From assembly GCF_001955535.1 (NCBI RefSeq), contig NZ_MPVN01000010.1:41519-105518 (forward strand): a stretch of DNA of 64,000 nucleotides, written 5' to 3'. Origin of the DNA: Paenibacillus sp. FSL H7-0326 (lineage in GTDB: Bacteria > Bacillota > Bacilli > Paenibacillales > Paenibacillaceae). The translations under genes were made by a program, and so were the position numbers. The notes beneath the pieces are model-generated. The model saw only the letters and a program-made list of their open reading frames with translations, was not told the DNA's origin and searched no databases. Below are positions 1-8,550 of this stretch, in pieces (position 1 is the stretch's first letter; every line of letters starts with the position of its first letter).

Positions 1-1
1 T

Positions 2-208
2 GGGGAGAAGCCTGAGAATCGTCAGGCGTTCCTCGACAGCTTTGAATTTGCAGGGACACTGGATACCAATGCGGTATGGGAAGAGTGGGTATCCAAATTC
101 AATGAGAATGCAGAGCGTGCTTTCCTTGGTGATGCTACGGTGGATGAGTCACTGACGAAGGCTAATGGAGAAATTCAGGATGTGCTGGATGCATTTTATG
201 AGAAATAA
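2..208 (+). CDS. Sugar ABC transporter solute-binding protein, C-terminal fragment
   Basis: Only the last 68 codons are inside the window; the frame is open from base 2 to a TAA at 206-208. The tail (ending DVLDAFYEK) looks like the C-terminal helices of family 1 extracellular sugar-binding proteins, and two sugar-type permeases follow 23 bp later, so this is most likely the lipoprotein that delivers substrate to them. The signal peptide, lipobox and binding site lie upstream of the window. No ATP-binding subunit is present here, as is usual for Bacillales sugar importers that share MsmX-type ATPases. Confidence 0.8.
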   Translation, partial: GEKPENRQAFLDSFEFAGTLDTNAVWEEWVSKFNENAERAFLGDATVDESLTKANGEIQDVLDAFYEK

Positions 209-231
209 CGAAGCCAAAGGAGCTGCCGCGG

Positions 232-1194
232 ATGACACTGAGCAAATCGACGAGAGCCGTGCCCAAGAGAGGGCATAAGCTAAAGTCCGCGGGCCGCAGC
301 CGCTACTTGCGATCGGAAGGAAGATGGGGACTCCTGATGGTGTCCCCGTATCTTATTCATTTCGTCGTGTTCGTCGCCGGCCCGCTACTTGTCTCCCTGT
401 ATTTCAGCTTTTCCGATTATGACATGCTGACCCCGCCGCAGTGGATCGGGACAGAGAACTATAACAAGCTGTTTAACGAGCCGCTGTTCTGGAAGTCGCT
501 GTGGAATACGATCTATTTTGCCATTTTATTTGTGCCGCTGCAGACGATTCTCGCCCTGGTTCTGGCTGTGATGCTGAATCAGAAGCTAAAAGGACTCAAA
601 TGGTTCCGAATGGCACATTTTATCCCGGTTATCTCCTCGTGGACGGTCATCCTGTATGTTGCGGATGCGATTTTTAATCCTCGGTTCGGATTTGCCAACT
701 CCCTGCTGGTGAAGTGGGGATTTGAGCCGCAGCAATGGCTGAACAGTGAAAACTGGGTTATTCCGCTGCTCGTCATTATTGCCGTTTGGAAAGGTATAGG
801 GTACATTATGGTGCTGTTCCTGGCAGGTCTGCAAAATGTCCCGAATGAGCTGTACGAGGCTGCTGAGATGGATGGTGCAGGTGTGCTTCGCAAATTCCGG
901 AGCATCACCGTGCCGCTGATCTCGCCGACGACGTTTCTAGTCATCATACTCAGTACAATCTCCACGTTTCAGGCATTTGAGCAGATCTATGTCATGACAG
1001 GCGGCGGGGACATTGCAGCAGCAGGAGGCCCGCGTGATTCCAGTCTTGTGCTTATGCTCTACCTATACCGTGAGGGCTTCTCGTTCTTGCATATGGGATA
1101 TGCCTCGGCTATTGCCTGGGTGCTGTTCGTAATCCTGTTCAGCCTGACGCTGGTGCAGATGAAGCTGCAGAACCGCTGGGTGCATTACAACTGA
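232..1194 (+). CDS. ABC sugar transporter permease (UgpA/LacF type)
   Basis: A 320-residue inner-membrane permease with about six hydrophobic segments and a basic N-terminus (residues 1-30). The cytoplasmic EAA loop is visible near residues 208-225 (ELYEAAEMDGAG), which docks the ATPase in this family. An AAAGGAG ribosome binding site precedes the ATG. It follows the binding-protein gene closely and precedes the second permease by 75 bp, the standard order for carbohydrate uptake (CUT1) systems. The substrate cannot be read from the sequence; the NagA/NagB-like genes downstream suggest an aminosugar or aminoglycoside-type sugar. Confidence 0.9.
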   Translation: MTLSKSTRAVPKRGHKLKSAGRSRYLRSEGRWGLLMVSPYLIHFVVFVAGPLLVSLYFSFSDYDMLTPPQWIGTENYNKLFNEPLFWKSLWNTIYFAILFVPLQTILALVLAVMLNQKLKGLKWFRMAHFIPVISSWTVILYVADAIFNPRFGFANSLLVKWGFEPQQWLNSENWVIPLLVIIAVWKGIGYIMVLFLAGLQNVPNELYEAAEMDGAGVLRKFRSITVPLISPTTFLVIILSTISTFQAFEQIYVMTGGGDIAAAGGPRDSSLVLMLYLYREGFSFLHMGYASAIAWVLFVILFSLTLVQMKLQNRWVHYN

Positions 1195-1269
1195 TCTAAT
1201 CAGATTAGCAGCTAATAAGGTCTTATTTAAATGAGAAGAAGCGTCTTCCTATAGGAAGGAGGTCAACCC

Positions 1270-2100
1270 ATGAAAACCTCTCGTAAGAAATCAGGTAAAA
1301 TCATTGCTTATATCGCAATCATGATCAGCTCGCTCATTATGCTGGTGCCTTTTGTTAAGGCGATTCTGAATTCATTAAAAACATATGCAGAATACACCGC
1401 CGTACCGCCGACCTGGTTCCCAAAAGACTTTCAGTGGTCCAACTATGCGGAGGTACTGAAGCTGGGCGATTTCGGCACACAGACGATGAACAGCTTCATT
1501 GTTGCCATTCTGTCTGTGGTCGGAACCTTACTGTCCTGCTCACTGGTGGGTTATGCCTTTGCCAGGCTCCGTTTTCCCTTTAAAAACGTTCTGTTCATGT
1601 TTGTACTCGGCACGATGATGATCCCTCCAGTGGTTATCATCATTCCGCATTTTATCATCTTCAACTCGATGAACATGCTGGATACACTTACACCGCTGTG
1701 GGTAATTGAATGGCTTGCCCAGCCGTTCGGCATCTTTCTGATGCGGCAGGCTTTCCTCAGCATACCGGGAGAGTATGAGGAGTCTGCCAAGATGGAAGGA
1801 GCCAACCCGCTGCGGATCTACTGGCGCATTTATATGCCGCTGAGTCTGCCGTCGCTCGCGACACTCTCCATTTTTACATTCATGACCAAATGGAATGAGA
1901 TCCTGGCACCGTCCATTTATTTGAGCTCCAGCGATAAGTTTACCTTGCCGATCGGCATCTTGGGTCTCAAAGGGCAATGGGTCGGCAATGAGCAGCTGAT
2001 GGTCGCTGCGGCGCTGATGAGTTTGCTGCCGATTCTGCTCGTATTCCTGTTTGCGGAGAAGTACTTCGTGCAGAACCATACGGCTTCAGGCATTAAATAA
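1270..2100 (+). CDS. ABC sugar transporter permease (UgpE/MalG type)
   Basis: A 276-residue membrane protein, normal length for the second CUT1 permease. It has six hydrophobic stretches and an EAA loop around residues 168-180 (EYEESAKMEGAN). A strong AGGAAGGAGG ribosome binding site lies just upstream of the ATG. It forms the membrane channel with the preceding permease. The ORFs on the opposite strand here are antisense shadows. Confidence 0.9.
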   Translation: MKTSRKKSGKIIAYIAIMISSLIMLVPFVKAILNSLKTYAEYTAVPPTWFPKDFQWSNYAEVLKLGDFGTQTMNSFIVAILSVVGTLLSCSLVGYAFARLRFPFKNVLFMFVLGTMMIPPVVIIIPHFIIFNSMNMLDTLTPLWVIEWLAQPFGIFLMRQAFLSIPGEYEESAKMEGANPLRIYWRIYMPLSLPSLATLSIFTFMTKWNEILAPSIYLSSSDKFTLPIGILGLKGQWVGNEQLMVAAALMSLLPILLVFLFAEKYFVQNHTASGIK

Positions 2101-2139
2101 TGCGGGATTGAATGTTGCCCCGTAAGGAGGAAAAAAAGG

Positions 2140-3141
2140 TTGGATCATAACGAGATTAGCCGAGACGGTCAGGACAAGACAAAATCATCTCATCATAGTC
2201 CACCACCGCGTGCTCACTCGCAGCTGCGTACTGACACGCAGGAGGATGGCATTGTGTCTCACGACCGTTTATTTCCCGTCGCGGCTTTCAGTGGGACCCT
2301 GATCGAGTACAGCCTTCCGGAAGCAATGAGAATTACGGCTGAACTTGGTTTTGATGGTATTGAGATTGCCTGCAGATCACCTCATCTTCCGCTGGATGTG
2401 CCGCTTCAGGAAGTCAGGAAAGTGAGAGAGCGGGCAGAGGAGCTGGGACTTGCCATTCCAGCCTTAGCAGGATATGTCGGATACTTCTCTAACTTGACGG
2501 AGGAGGAGTGTAAGTCTGCTTTAGAAGATGTTCGGCAGCTTATTCAGATCGCAAGTGTAATGGGTGTCCCTTATGTTCGTGTGTTTCCGGGTGCCCCCAA
2601 TGCATTTAAGGCAGAGGAGCATCATTATGAGCAGGCAGCCCGGTATTTGCGAGCCTGCGTAGAAGAGGCGGCGGAATCTGGGGTTCAAATCCTCATTGAA
2701 ATTCATAACCAAACGCTGATAGAGGACGCCGTTAGCGCCATGAAGCTGCAGGGATTAACAGGGGATGACAGGCTGGGATTCATCCATGATGCAGGCAATA
2801 TGTACATCTCCGATGTTGATTATGGGGCTGAATCGGTTCAGCAGCTCGGTGCTTCTCTCTGCCATGTCCATGTAAAGGATGAGCGGAGAATGGCGGCTGC
2901 GGGTGAGGAAGGGACGTTTGTCAATCTGACTCGCCATGGGAATGAGGCATTCATGCAGTGCCGGCTGGGAGAAGGCGAGGTAGATCACGCTCCGCTGCTG
3001 GGGGCTCTGCATCAGAGCGGATATAGCGGGTGGATTACGCTGGAATGTGCAGCGCCTTATCCTGCGGTCGAGCGCCTCGCTTATGACCTGAAGGAGATTC
3101 AAAGATTGATGGCAGAGGTGAAGGCACAGAATCAGGGTTGA
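2140..3141 (+). CDS. Sugar phosphate isomerase/epimerase (xylose isomerase-like TIM barrel)
   Basis: A 333-residue protein from a TTG start with a strong AAGGAGG site. A second in-frame start, GTG at 2254, has its own AGGAGG eight bases upstream. The first 38 residues are polar and low in complexity, and the conserved fold begins only at about residue 43 (FPVAAFSG), so the shorter form may be the true protein. Family metal-binding residues are visible: Glu in LIEIHNQT, Asp/His in FIHDAGN, HVHVKD and the final LEC. Such enzymes isomerise or epimerise keto-sugars, often beside Gfo/Idh/MocA dehydrogenases, as here. A 260-bp gap with no recognised gene follows before the next start. Confidence 0.85.
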   Translation: MDHNEISRDGQDKTKSSHHSPPPRAHSQLRTDTQEDGIVSHDRLFPVAAFSGTLIEYSLPEAMRITAELGFDGIEIACRSPHLPLDVPLQEVRKVRERAEELGLAIPALAGYVGYFSNLTEEECKSALEDVRQLIQIASVMGVPYVRVFPGAPNAFKAEEHHYEQAARYLRACVEEAAESGVQILIEIHNQTLIEDAVSAMKLQGLTGDDRLGFIHDAGNMYISDVDYGAESVQQLGASLCHVHVKDERRMAAAGEEGTFVNLTRHGNEAFMQCRLGEGEVDHAPLLGALHQSGYSGWITLECAAPYPAVERLAYDLKEIQRLMAEVKAQNQG

Positions 3142-3402
3142 AGAAGAAGTGCGAATATTGAGGAGAAATTACTAAAGCCGCTAGATTCAGGAGTCACTTG
3201 GGAAGTAGCACAGGTGAGATGAGGGATTCAGCAGTAGCAGCAGCATAGGGAAGTTAAAAGAGCTAAAGTGAAGCTGCAGTTTATATTGGTAAAAAGCAAG
3301 TGCAACTAAAGGTAGAGGGCGAGGACGGGGAGCATTCAGTAGAGTTACGCGTATTGGAGCATGACATTTTGTAAAGATCTCTTAGCGGAAAGGAGAGGTA
3401 TG

Positions 3403-4476
3403 ATGTCATCTGTAAGAGGCTTGCCTGGATCAGGAAAGGCAGAGAAGTTTGCGGTGATCGGCTGTCAGCATCCGCATATCTCGATTTTTATCGAGGAGAT
3501 GCTGGAGCTGGGTTATGCGTGTGCGGGCATATGTGAACCAGGTGATCTGGCACTGGCCACTCAGCTGGCGGCCAAGTATCAGCTGCAACTTGTAGACAGC
3601 AGTAAGGAGCTGCTTGAGCAAGAGCAGGTTCAAATCATAGGGAGCTCTGCCGTGAATAACCTCAAATTGGAGATCGCACTCCAATGTGAGAAATACGGCA
3701 AGCATCTGATGCTGGATAAGCCAGCGGTTGTTCACTGGAAGGGGTATAACGAGCTTGAGGAGCTAATCAATAGAGGGAATATTCAGCTAGGAATACTGTT
3801 AACAGAGCGTTATCGCCCTTCATTATATACGCTGCGCGAAATGGTGCTGAATGGTGAGCTGGGAGAGATCATGAGTATCACCATGCGGAAGCCGCATCGG
3901 CTGCGGCCGGAGACCCGTCCTGCATGGCACTTCAACAAGCAGGAGTCGGGAGGCATTATTGTTGACTTGCTGGTGCATGACTTTGATCTGCTGCGCTGGC
4001 TGACCGGTCAAGAGATTCACAGCATCCAGGCTGCAATGGGCAAAAGAATCTTGTCACAGTATCCAGACTTCTACGATACGGCCGCTGTTCAAATCGTACT
4101 GGATGGCGGAGTCAGCGCTCAGCTGTATGCGGATTGGCATGCCCCGGAAAAATGCTGGACTTGGGGAGATGGACGCATCTTCGTGACGGGCACCTTGGGG
4201 AGCGCCGAAATTAGGCTCGCAGGTGATCCGGCAGCGAAGCTGGATGGTGAAGAGGAGCTACTGCTCATGATGACCCATGAGGAGCCCTTGCAGCAAGTGC
4301 CGCTGCGTATGCCTCCTGTTCGTATCGTGGAGGATTTTATAAACCGGATTGAGGGGAAGCCGCATGAATTTACGCATGAGGATCTCTTGGCAGCTACAAG
4401 AGCCACATTAATGGCAGATGAGCAGGCAGAGCGGGTCCTTGTTTACTCTAAAAAGGAACATATAAGGAAAGGGTGA
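3403..4476 (+). CDS. Gfo/Idh/MocA family oxidoreductase (first copy)
   Basis: An NAD(P)-dependent sugar dehydrogenase-like protein. The longer frame begins at 3361, but AAAGGAG at 3389-3395 serves the adjacent ATGs at 3400/3403, so 3403 is preferred (358 residues). The N-terminal Rossmann segment is VIGCQHPHIS, departing from the usual GxGxxG. The catalytic-lysine motif reads LDKPAV where most members have EKP. The C-terminal substrate domain includes LLVHDFDLLRWL with the conserved His-Asp. It lies 7 bp before a second family member, suggesting two oxidoreductase steps or a heteromer. The substrate is unknown. Confidence 0.85.
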   Translation: MSSVRGLPGSGKAEKFAVIGCQHPHISIFIEEMLELGYACAGICEPGDLALATQLAAKYQLQLVDSSKELLEQEQVQIIGSSAVNNLKLEIALQCEKYGKHLMLDKPAVVHWKGYNELEELINRGNIQLGILLTERYRPSLYTLREMVLNGELGEIMSITMRKPHRLRPETRPAWHFNKQESGGIIVDLLVHDFDLLRWLTGQEIHSIQAAMGKRILSQYPDFYDTAAVQIVLDGGVSAQLYADWHAPEKCWTWGDGRIFVTGTLGSAEIRLAGDPAAKLDGEEELLLMMTHEEPLQQVPLRMPPVRIVEDFINRIEGKPHEFTHEDLLAATRATLMADEQAERVLVYSKKEHIRKG

Positions 4477-4483
4477 GCGGGTT

Positions 4484-5512
4484 ATGTCAGCAGGAATAAT
4501 ACCTGTGAGATATGGGATTGTGGGCTGCGGAATTATTGCGGAGGTTCATGCTAGTGAGATCGCAAAACTACCGGAGGCAGAGCTTGTGGCCGTATGTGAT
4601 GTGAACCCGGATCAAGCCGCTCGATTCGCTGCACAATATGGCGCAGCAGCATACTCGAATCTGGATGAGTTATTAGCAAGGCCCGACATCGAAGTGGTAT
4701 CCATTTGCACACCCAGTGGACTGCACGAGGAGCAGGTCATTCGAGCGGCAAGAGCGGGTAAACACATCCTTGTCGAGAAGCCGATGGCGATCCAGATGGA
4801 AGGCGTAGAGCGCATGATTGAAGCCTGTGAACAGGAGGAAGTTCTGCTTGCTACCGTATTTCCCCGCCGCATGTCACCGCAAGCACAGTACGCGAAACAG
4901 CTCATTGCCTCTGGCGCGCTTGGCAAGCTGAGTCTTTGTTCCGCCTACGTGAAGATCTATCGGAGTCAGGCTTATTATGACAGTGCGGGATGGCGTGGAA
5001 CATGGGCGATGGACGGAGGCGGAGCCATGATGAATCAGGGCATACATACCGTGGATATGCTCCAGTGGCTGGCAGGCCCAGTTGCTTCGCTTGAGGGAAG
5101 AGCCCGAAATGTACTGCGAGATATTGAGGTGGAGGACACGGTAACCTCACTGCTCCAATATGAAAATGGTGCGATGGGTGTACTGGAGATTACGACAACC
5201 GCTTATAAAGGGAAGGGTCAGCGTTTAGAGCTATATGGAGAAACGGGCACACTGATCATTGAAGAGGATGATATCGTGATGCTTGAACTGGATGGAGCAG
5301 AGGTTACACTGCCGGAGTTTGCCCCTTTTGCCGTCATTCCAGACGGGCATCGGGAGCAGCTTCGCGATTTGGCTTATGCAGTGCGTGAAGGACGTGCACC
5401 GGTGGTACCGGGGACAGAGGGAAGGCATTCGCTGGAGATCATTTTGGGGACGTATGCATCCTCACGTCTGAAGCAGGAGATTAAGCTCAAAGAGCATTTT
5501 TCAATGGTGTAG
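4484..5512 (+). CDS. Gfo/Idh/MocA family oxidoreductase (second copy)
   Basis: A 342-residue NAD(P)-binding oxidoreductase. It has a canonical dinucleotide-binding start (YGIVGCGIIAEVH, residues 9-21), the EKPMA motif with the family's catalytic lysine near residue 98, and MNQGIHTVDMLQWL in the C-terminal domain with the conserved histidine. The ribosome binding site is GAAAGGGTGA. It is more canonical than the preceding paralogue and only 7 bp from it. Members of this family oxidise hydroxyls of sugars, inositols or glycosides, often reversibly to make a 3-keto intermediate; which reaction occurs here is inference. Confidence 0.88.
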   Translation: MSAGIIPVRYGIVGCGIIAEVHASEIAKLPEAELVAVCDVNPDQAARFAAQYGAAAYSNLDELLARPDIEVVSICTPSGLHEEQVIRAARAGKHILVEKPMAIQMEGVERMIEACEQEEVLLATVFPRRMSPQAQYAKQLIASGALGKLSLCSAYVKIYRSQAYYDSAGWRGTWAMDGGGAMMNQGIHTVDMLQWLAGPVASLEGRARNVLRDIEVEDTVTSLLQYENGAMGVLEITTTAYKGKGQRLELYGETGTLIIEEDDIVMLELDGAEVTLPEFAPFAVIPDGHREQLRDLAYAVREGRAPVVPGTEGRHSLEIILGTYASSRLKQEIKLKEHFSMV

Positions 5513-5582
5513 GGGAGCAGCAGGAATGCAAAATTGAGATGGAATCCGAAATAGGCTGTTAGGAAGAAAGGCGGGTGAGAGG

Positions 5583-6392
5583 GTGAGTGAGCTCATGATT
5601 ACACCAGTATTTCAAACACATGCAGATCAGCTGAAGGTCAGCGTATATGCAACACGCGAAGAGATGGGGAAGGCGGCTGCCGCAGAGGCCGTTCGTTCTT
5701 TACAGCAGCGGCTACGCACACAGGAGCGGGTGAGAGTTATTTTTGCCGCAGCTCCATCGCAAAATGAATTTTTGCAAGCGCTTATGGAAGCAGCCGATGT
5801 GGAGTGGGGCAGGGTAGAGGCTTTTCATATGGATGAGTATATCGGGTTGTCCCGGACGGCAGAACAAAGCTTTGCCAGATTTGTAGAGGAGCGGGTCATA
5901 CAGGCGGCAGAACCGGGGCTAAACGCATGGCACCCACTAAACGGGAAGGCAGAACCGGCAGTGGAGTGCCGCAGGTATGAGGAGCTCTTGAGGGAGAGAC
6001 CGATTGACTTTGTATTTATGGGGATTGGTGAGAACGGCCATATTGCCTTTAACGATCCTCCGGTGGCTGATTTTGCAGATCAGGCTTGGGTGAAGCCGGT
6101 GGAGCTGGATGAGGCGTGCAGGCAGCAGCAGGTGAATGATGGCTGCTTTCCGAGCTTCGACGAAGTACCCACCCATGCGCTTACATTGACGGTGCCCGCA
6201 CTCATGTCCGGAACAGAGCTGTTCTGTATGGTGCCAGGACCGACAAAGAAGCAGGCGGTATATAACACGGTGAACGGTAAGATTAGCGAAGCTTGTCCGG
6301 CCAGCATTTTAAGAACACATCCGAGGTGTACTTTGTATGTAGATTTGGCAGCTTGGGGTGAAATGAATGAACATGAACCCCCTTTAAAATAA
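5583..6392 (+). CDS. Glucosamine-6-phosphate deaminase-like protein (NagB family)
   Basis: A 269-residue NagB/6-phosphogluconolactonase-family protein starting at GTG after GGCGGGTGAGAGG. Family motifs are HMDEYIGL (residues 82-89, holding the ring-opening Asp) and GIGENGHIAFNDPP (147-160, holding the catalytic His). Compared with E. coli NagB (GNDGHIAFNEP), the active-site Asp and Glu are exchanged to Glu and Asp, so this may be a side branch acting on a related aminosugar phosphate. It would convert an aminosugar 6-phosphate to a ketose 6-phosphate plus ammonia in the cytoplasm. The next gene encodes the partner deacetylase. Confidence 0.85.
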   Translation: MSELMITPVFQTHADQLKVSVYATREEMGKAAAAEAVRSLQQRLRTQERVRVIFAAAPSQNEFLQALMEAADVEWGRVEAFHMDEYIGLSRTAEQSFARFVEERVIQAAEPGLNAWHPLNGKAEPAVECRRYEELLRERPIDFVFMGIGENGHIAFNDPPVADFADQAWVKPVELDEACRQQQVNDGCFPSFDEVPTHALTLTVPALMSGTELFCMVPGPTKKQAVYNTVNGKISEACPASILRTHPRCTLYVDLAAWGEMNEHEPPLK

Positions 6393-6447
6393 AAGAGTGT
6401 ATTTAAGCAGAGACGTAGCCTTTTACAGCTAATTTTCCATGTTATCG

Positions 6448-6470
6448 AGCGTCGTTAAGACGCTTTTTTA
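6448..6470 (+). terminator. Weak intrinsic terminator between nagB-like and nagA-like genes
   Basis: AGCGTC pairs with GACGCT around a 5-base loop, followed by TTTTTTA. The stem is only 6 bp, so it probably reduces rather than stops transcription into the deacetylase gene, whose ribosome binding site starts about 10 bp later. Confidence 0.6.
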
Positions 6471-6492
6471 TATGAGAAGGAGGTTAGTCTAG

Positions 6493-7626
6493 ATGGTTAA
6501 CACGCGATATACGGAAGCTGTGCATTATGCCACTGGGGAACGAATCAAGGTGGAGATAACTGAAGATAACAATACTGCTCTCGCAGGTATTAATAGTGAA
6601 ACAGTCTATTTCGCGCCAGGTCTTGTGGATTTGCAGGTAAATGGATACATGGGTATTGATTTTAATAGCCCAGATCTTACGGTGGAGCAGGTTCACCAAG
6701 TAACTAGACTGTTACAAGCCGTTGGTGTCGTGAAATACTGCCCGACTGTAATTACAAACCGTGAAGAAGCAATGAGTCAGTCCTTGCGAATAATTGCGGC
6801 AGCCTGTTCAGTAAATGAGATCACAAGGAGGAGCATAGCGGGGGTGCATTTGGAAGGTCCTTTTATCTCACGGGAGGACGGCCCCAGGGGAGCACACCCA
6901 GCGAAATGTGTGATTGCACCGGATATAGATCTGTTTCAGCGCCTGCAGAGTGCTGGCAAAGGGATGATCCGGATTGTGACGATGTCACCCGAGTGGGCTG
7001 GGAGCCAGCTGTTTATAGAACAGTGTGTGCAGGAAGGAATCATTGTATCCGTAGGGCATACAGCGGCGAGCAGTGAGCAGATTGTTGAGGCCGTAAGAGC
7101 CGGGGCATTCATGTCTACTCATCTTGGCAATGGCGCACATCTGATACTTCCAAGACATCCCAACTACATATGGGAGCAGCTAGCCGCTGATGAGCTATAC
7201 ACCTGCTTTATTGCGGATGGATTTCATTTGCCGGATGCGGTCCAGAAGGTCATTATGCGCGTAAAAAAGGAAAAGGCCATACTTGTCAGCGATGCGGCCC
7301 ATTTGGCGGGTTTACCGGCAGGGGATTATAAGACGCATATTGGTGGAAGAGTAACACTGACGGAATTAGGAAAGCTTCATTTGACCGCTCAGCCGGAGTT
7401 GCTTGCCGGATCGGCTCAAATGCTGATTCAAGGAATCAGCCGATTGGTTCGCAAGGGGTTGTGTACGCTCGAGGAAGCGTGGAATATGGGGTCTGTTCAA
7501 CCTTGGAGACTGCTAAATAAGTACAGTGAAGCTCAGCCGGAGCTTGAGCCGAGTGTTCTTTTTACAATGCGAGATGGGGAAGTGCAAGTGCTTCAAACCG
7601 TTGGCAGCGGGGTACAACGCATATAG
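6493..7626 (+). CDS. N-acetylglucosamine-6-phosphate deacetylase-like amidohydrolase (NagA family)
   Basis: A 377-residue metal-dependent deacetylase-like protein with an AAGGAGG ribosome binding site. Family residues are present: the metal-ligand Glu in VHLEGPFIS, His in SVGHTAAS, His in STHLGNGAH and the catalytic Asp in VSDAAHLAG. The loop that usually reads NAM after the third site is GNGAH here, so the substrate may differ from GlcNAc-6-phosphate. It would remove the acetyl group before the NagB-like enzyme acts, although it is encoded after it. It closes the catabolic operon. Confidence 0.85.
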   Translation: MVNTRYTEAVHYATGERIKVEITEDNNTALAGINSETVYFAPGLVDLQVNGYMGIDFNSPDLTVEQVHQVTRLLQAVGVVKYCPTVITNREEAMSQSLRIIAAACSVNEITRRSIAGVHLEGPFISREDGPRGAHPAKCVIAPDIDLFQRLQSAGKGMIRIVTMSPEWAGSQLFIEQCVQEGIIVSVGHTAASSEQIVEAVRAGAFMSTHLGNGAHLILPRHPNYIWEQLAADELYTCFIADGFHLPDAVQKVIMRVKKEKAILVSDAAHLAGLPAGDYKTHIGGRVTLTELGKLHLTAQPELLAGSAQMLIQGISRLVRKGLCTLEEAWNMGSVQPWRLLNKYSEAQPELEPSVLFTMRDGEVQVLQTVGSGVQRI

Positions 7627-7760
7627 GGGTTTGTTACCTTGATTTCTCATCATAGAATTTGATACAATGAAGTCCGGAAATGATTGTTATTTCCCGCAGT
7701 CTTATAGACAAAATGACCGTCAGTGCTTGCTACAATACGATACGAAGAGGTGAAGAGAAC

Positions 7761-8240
7761 ATGGCGAAGAAGAATGACGGCAAGGTATTAGCGCAGAATA
7801 AGAAGGCTTCCCATGACTATTTCATCGAGGATACGTATGAAGCAGGAATGGTGCTGACTGGGACAGAGATTAAGTCTCTGCGGAATGGGCGTGCGAATAT
7901 TGGAGATGCGTTTGCGACCATTCGGAACGGCGAGATCCATATTCATAACATGCATATCAGCCCGTTCGAGCAAGGGAACCGCAATAACCCGGATGATCCT
8001 ACACGTACGCGTAAGCTGCTCTTGCACAAGGCACAGATTAACAAGCTGCTGGGTCTGTCGAAACAGGAAGGATACTCCATCGTACCGCTGAAGATTTATG
8101 TTCGTAATGGATATGCGAAGCTGCTGCTTGGACTGGGTAAAGGTAAGAAGCAATATGATAAACGTGACACCGCCGCGAAGCGGGATGCACAGCGTGATAT
8201 CCAGCGTGCACTGCGCGAGAAGCAGAAGGTTGCTCGGTAA
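7761..8240 (+). CDS. smpB: SsrA-binding protein SmpB
   Basis: A 159-residue small basic protein that binds tmRNA and brings it to stalled ribosomes. Diagnostic segments are KASHDYFIEDTYEAG, GTEIKSLRNGRANI and the basic C-terminal tail KRDTAAKRDAQRDIQRALREK's region. The ATG at 7761, preceded by GAAGAGGTG, is chosen over an upstream start at 7680 because the 27 extra residues match nothing in the family and the total then equals the usual SmpB length. It lies 310 bp upstream of ssrA on the same strand, a common arrangement. Confidence 0.97.
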   Translation: MAKKNDGKVLAQNKKASHDYFIEDTYEAGMVLTGTEIKSLRNGRANIGDAFATIRNGEIHIHNMHISPFEQGNRNNPDDPTRTRKLLLHKAQINKLLGLSKQEGYSIVPLKIYVRNGYAKLLLGLGKGKKQYDKRDTAAKRDAQRDIQRALREKQKVAR

Positions 8241-8382
8241 GTTGATTTAGCGGTGCTTTTGAACGAATGAAGTGACATTTAATGTCTGAGTTAGCTCTGT
8301 TGCAGCTGGTCAGAATAGGTTAGGTATGACGCGCTTTTCCAACTCTCTCCTTGTTTACCTGCAAGTTATAGATTGGAGTAAG

Positions 8383-8411
8383 TCGCATTATATATACTTT
8401 TGTGATATACT
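8383..8411 (+). promoter_or_regulatory. Candidate ssrA promoter
   Basis: TCGCAT, 17 bp, then TATACT. The -35 element resembles the TTGCAT used by the rRNA promoters at the right end of this window. It would give a precursor leader of roughly 130 nt before mature tmRNA. Apart from this, 8241-8550 shows no gene that I can support. Confidence 0.4.
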
Positions 8412-8550
8412 AAGGATGTACGAGAGAGAACAAGTGCTCTGGTATAACCAATTGCTTCTAGTCATCCTTTTACCATGGAGGGGAAGGATGCGGAATAGAT
8501 CTACTGGTGCTCTTATTGATCCGATCTATCCAGGAGGCCCTTTATAACAA

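Noticed and set aside
1540..2079. 179-codon minus-strand ORF inside the second permease gene
   Set aside because: Antisense shadow of a well-supported membrane protein gene; the composition is that of a reversed permease.
8326..8547. 73-codon plus-strand ORF between smpB and ssrA
   Set aside because: It covers the ssrA promoter and leader, has no ribosome binding site and matches nothing recognised.
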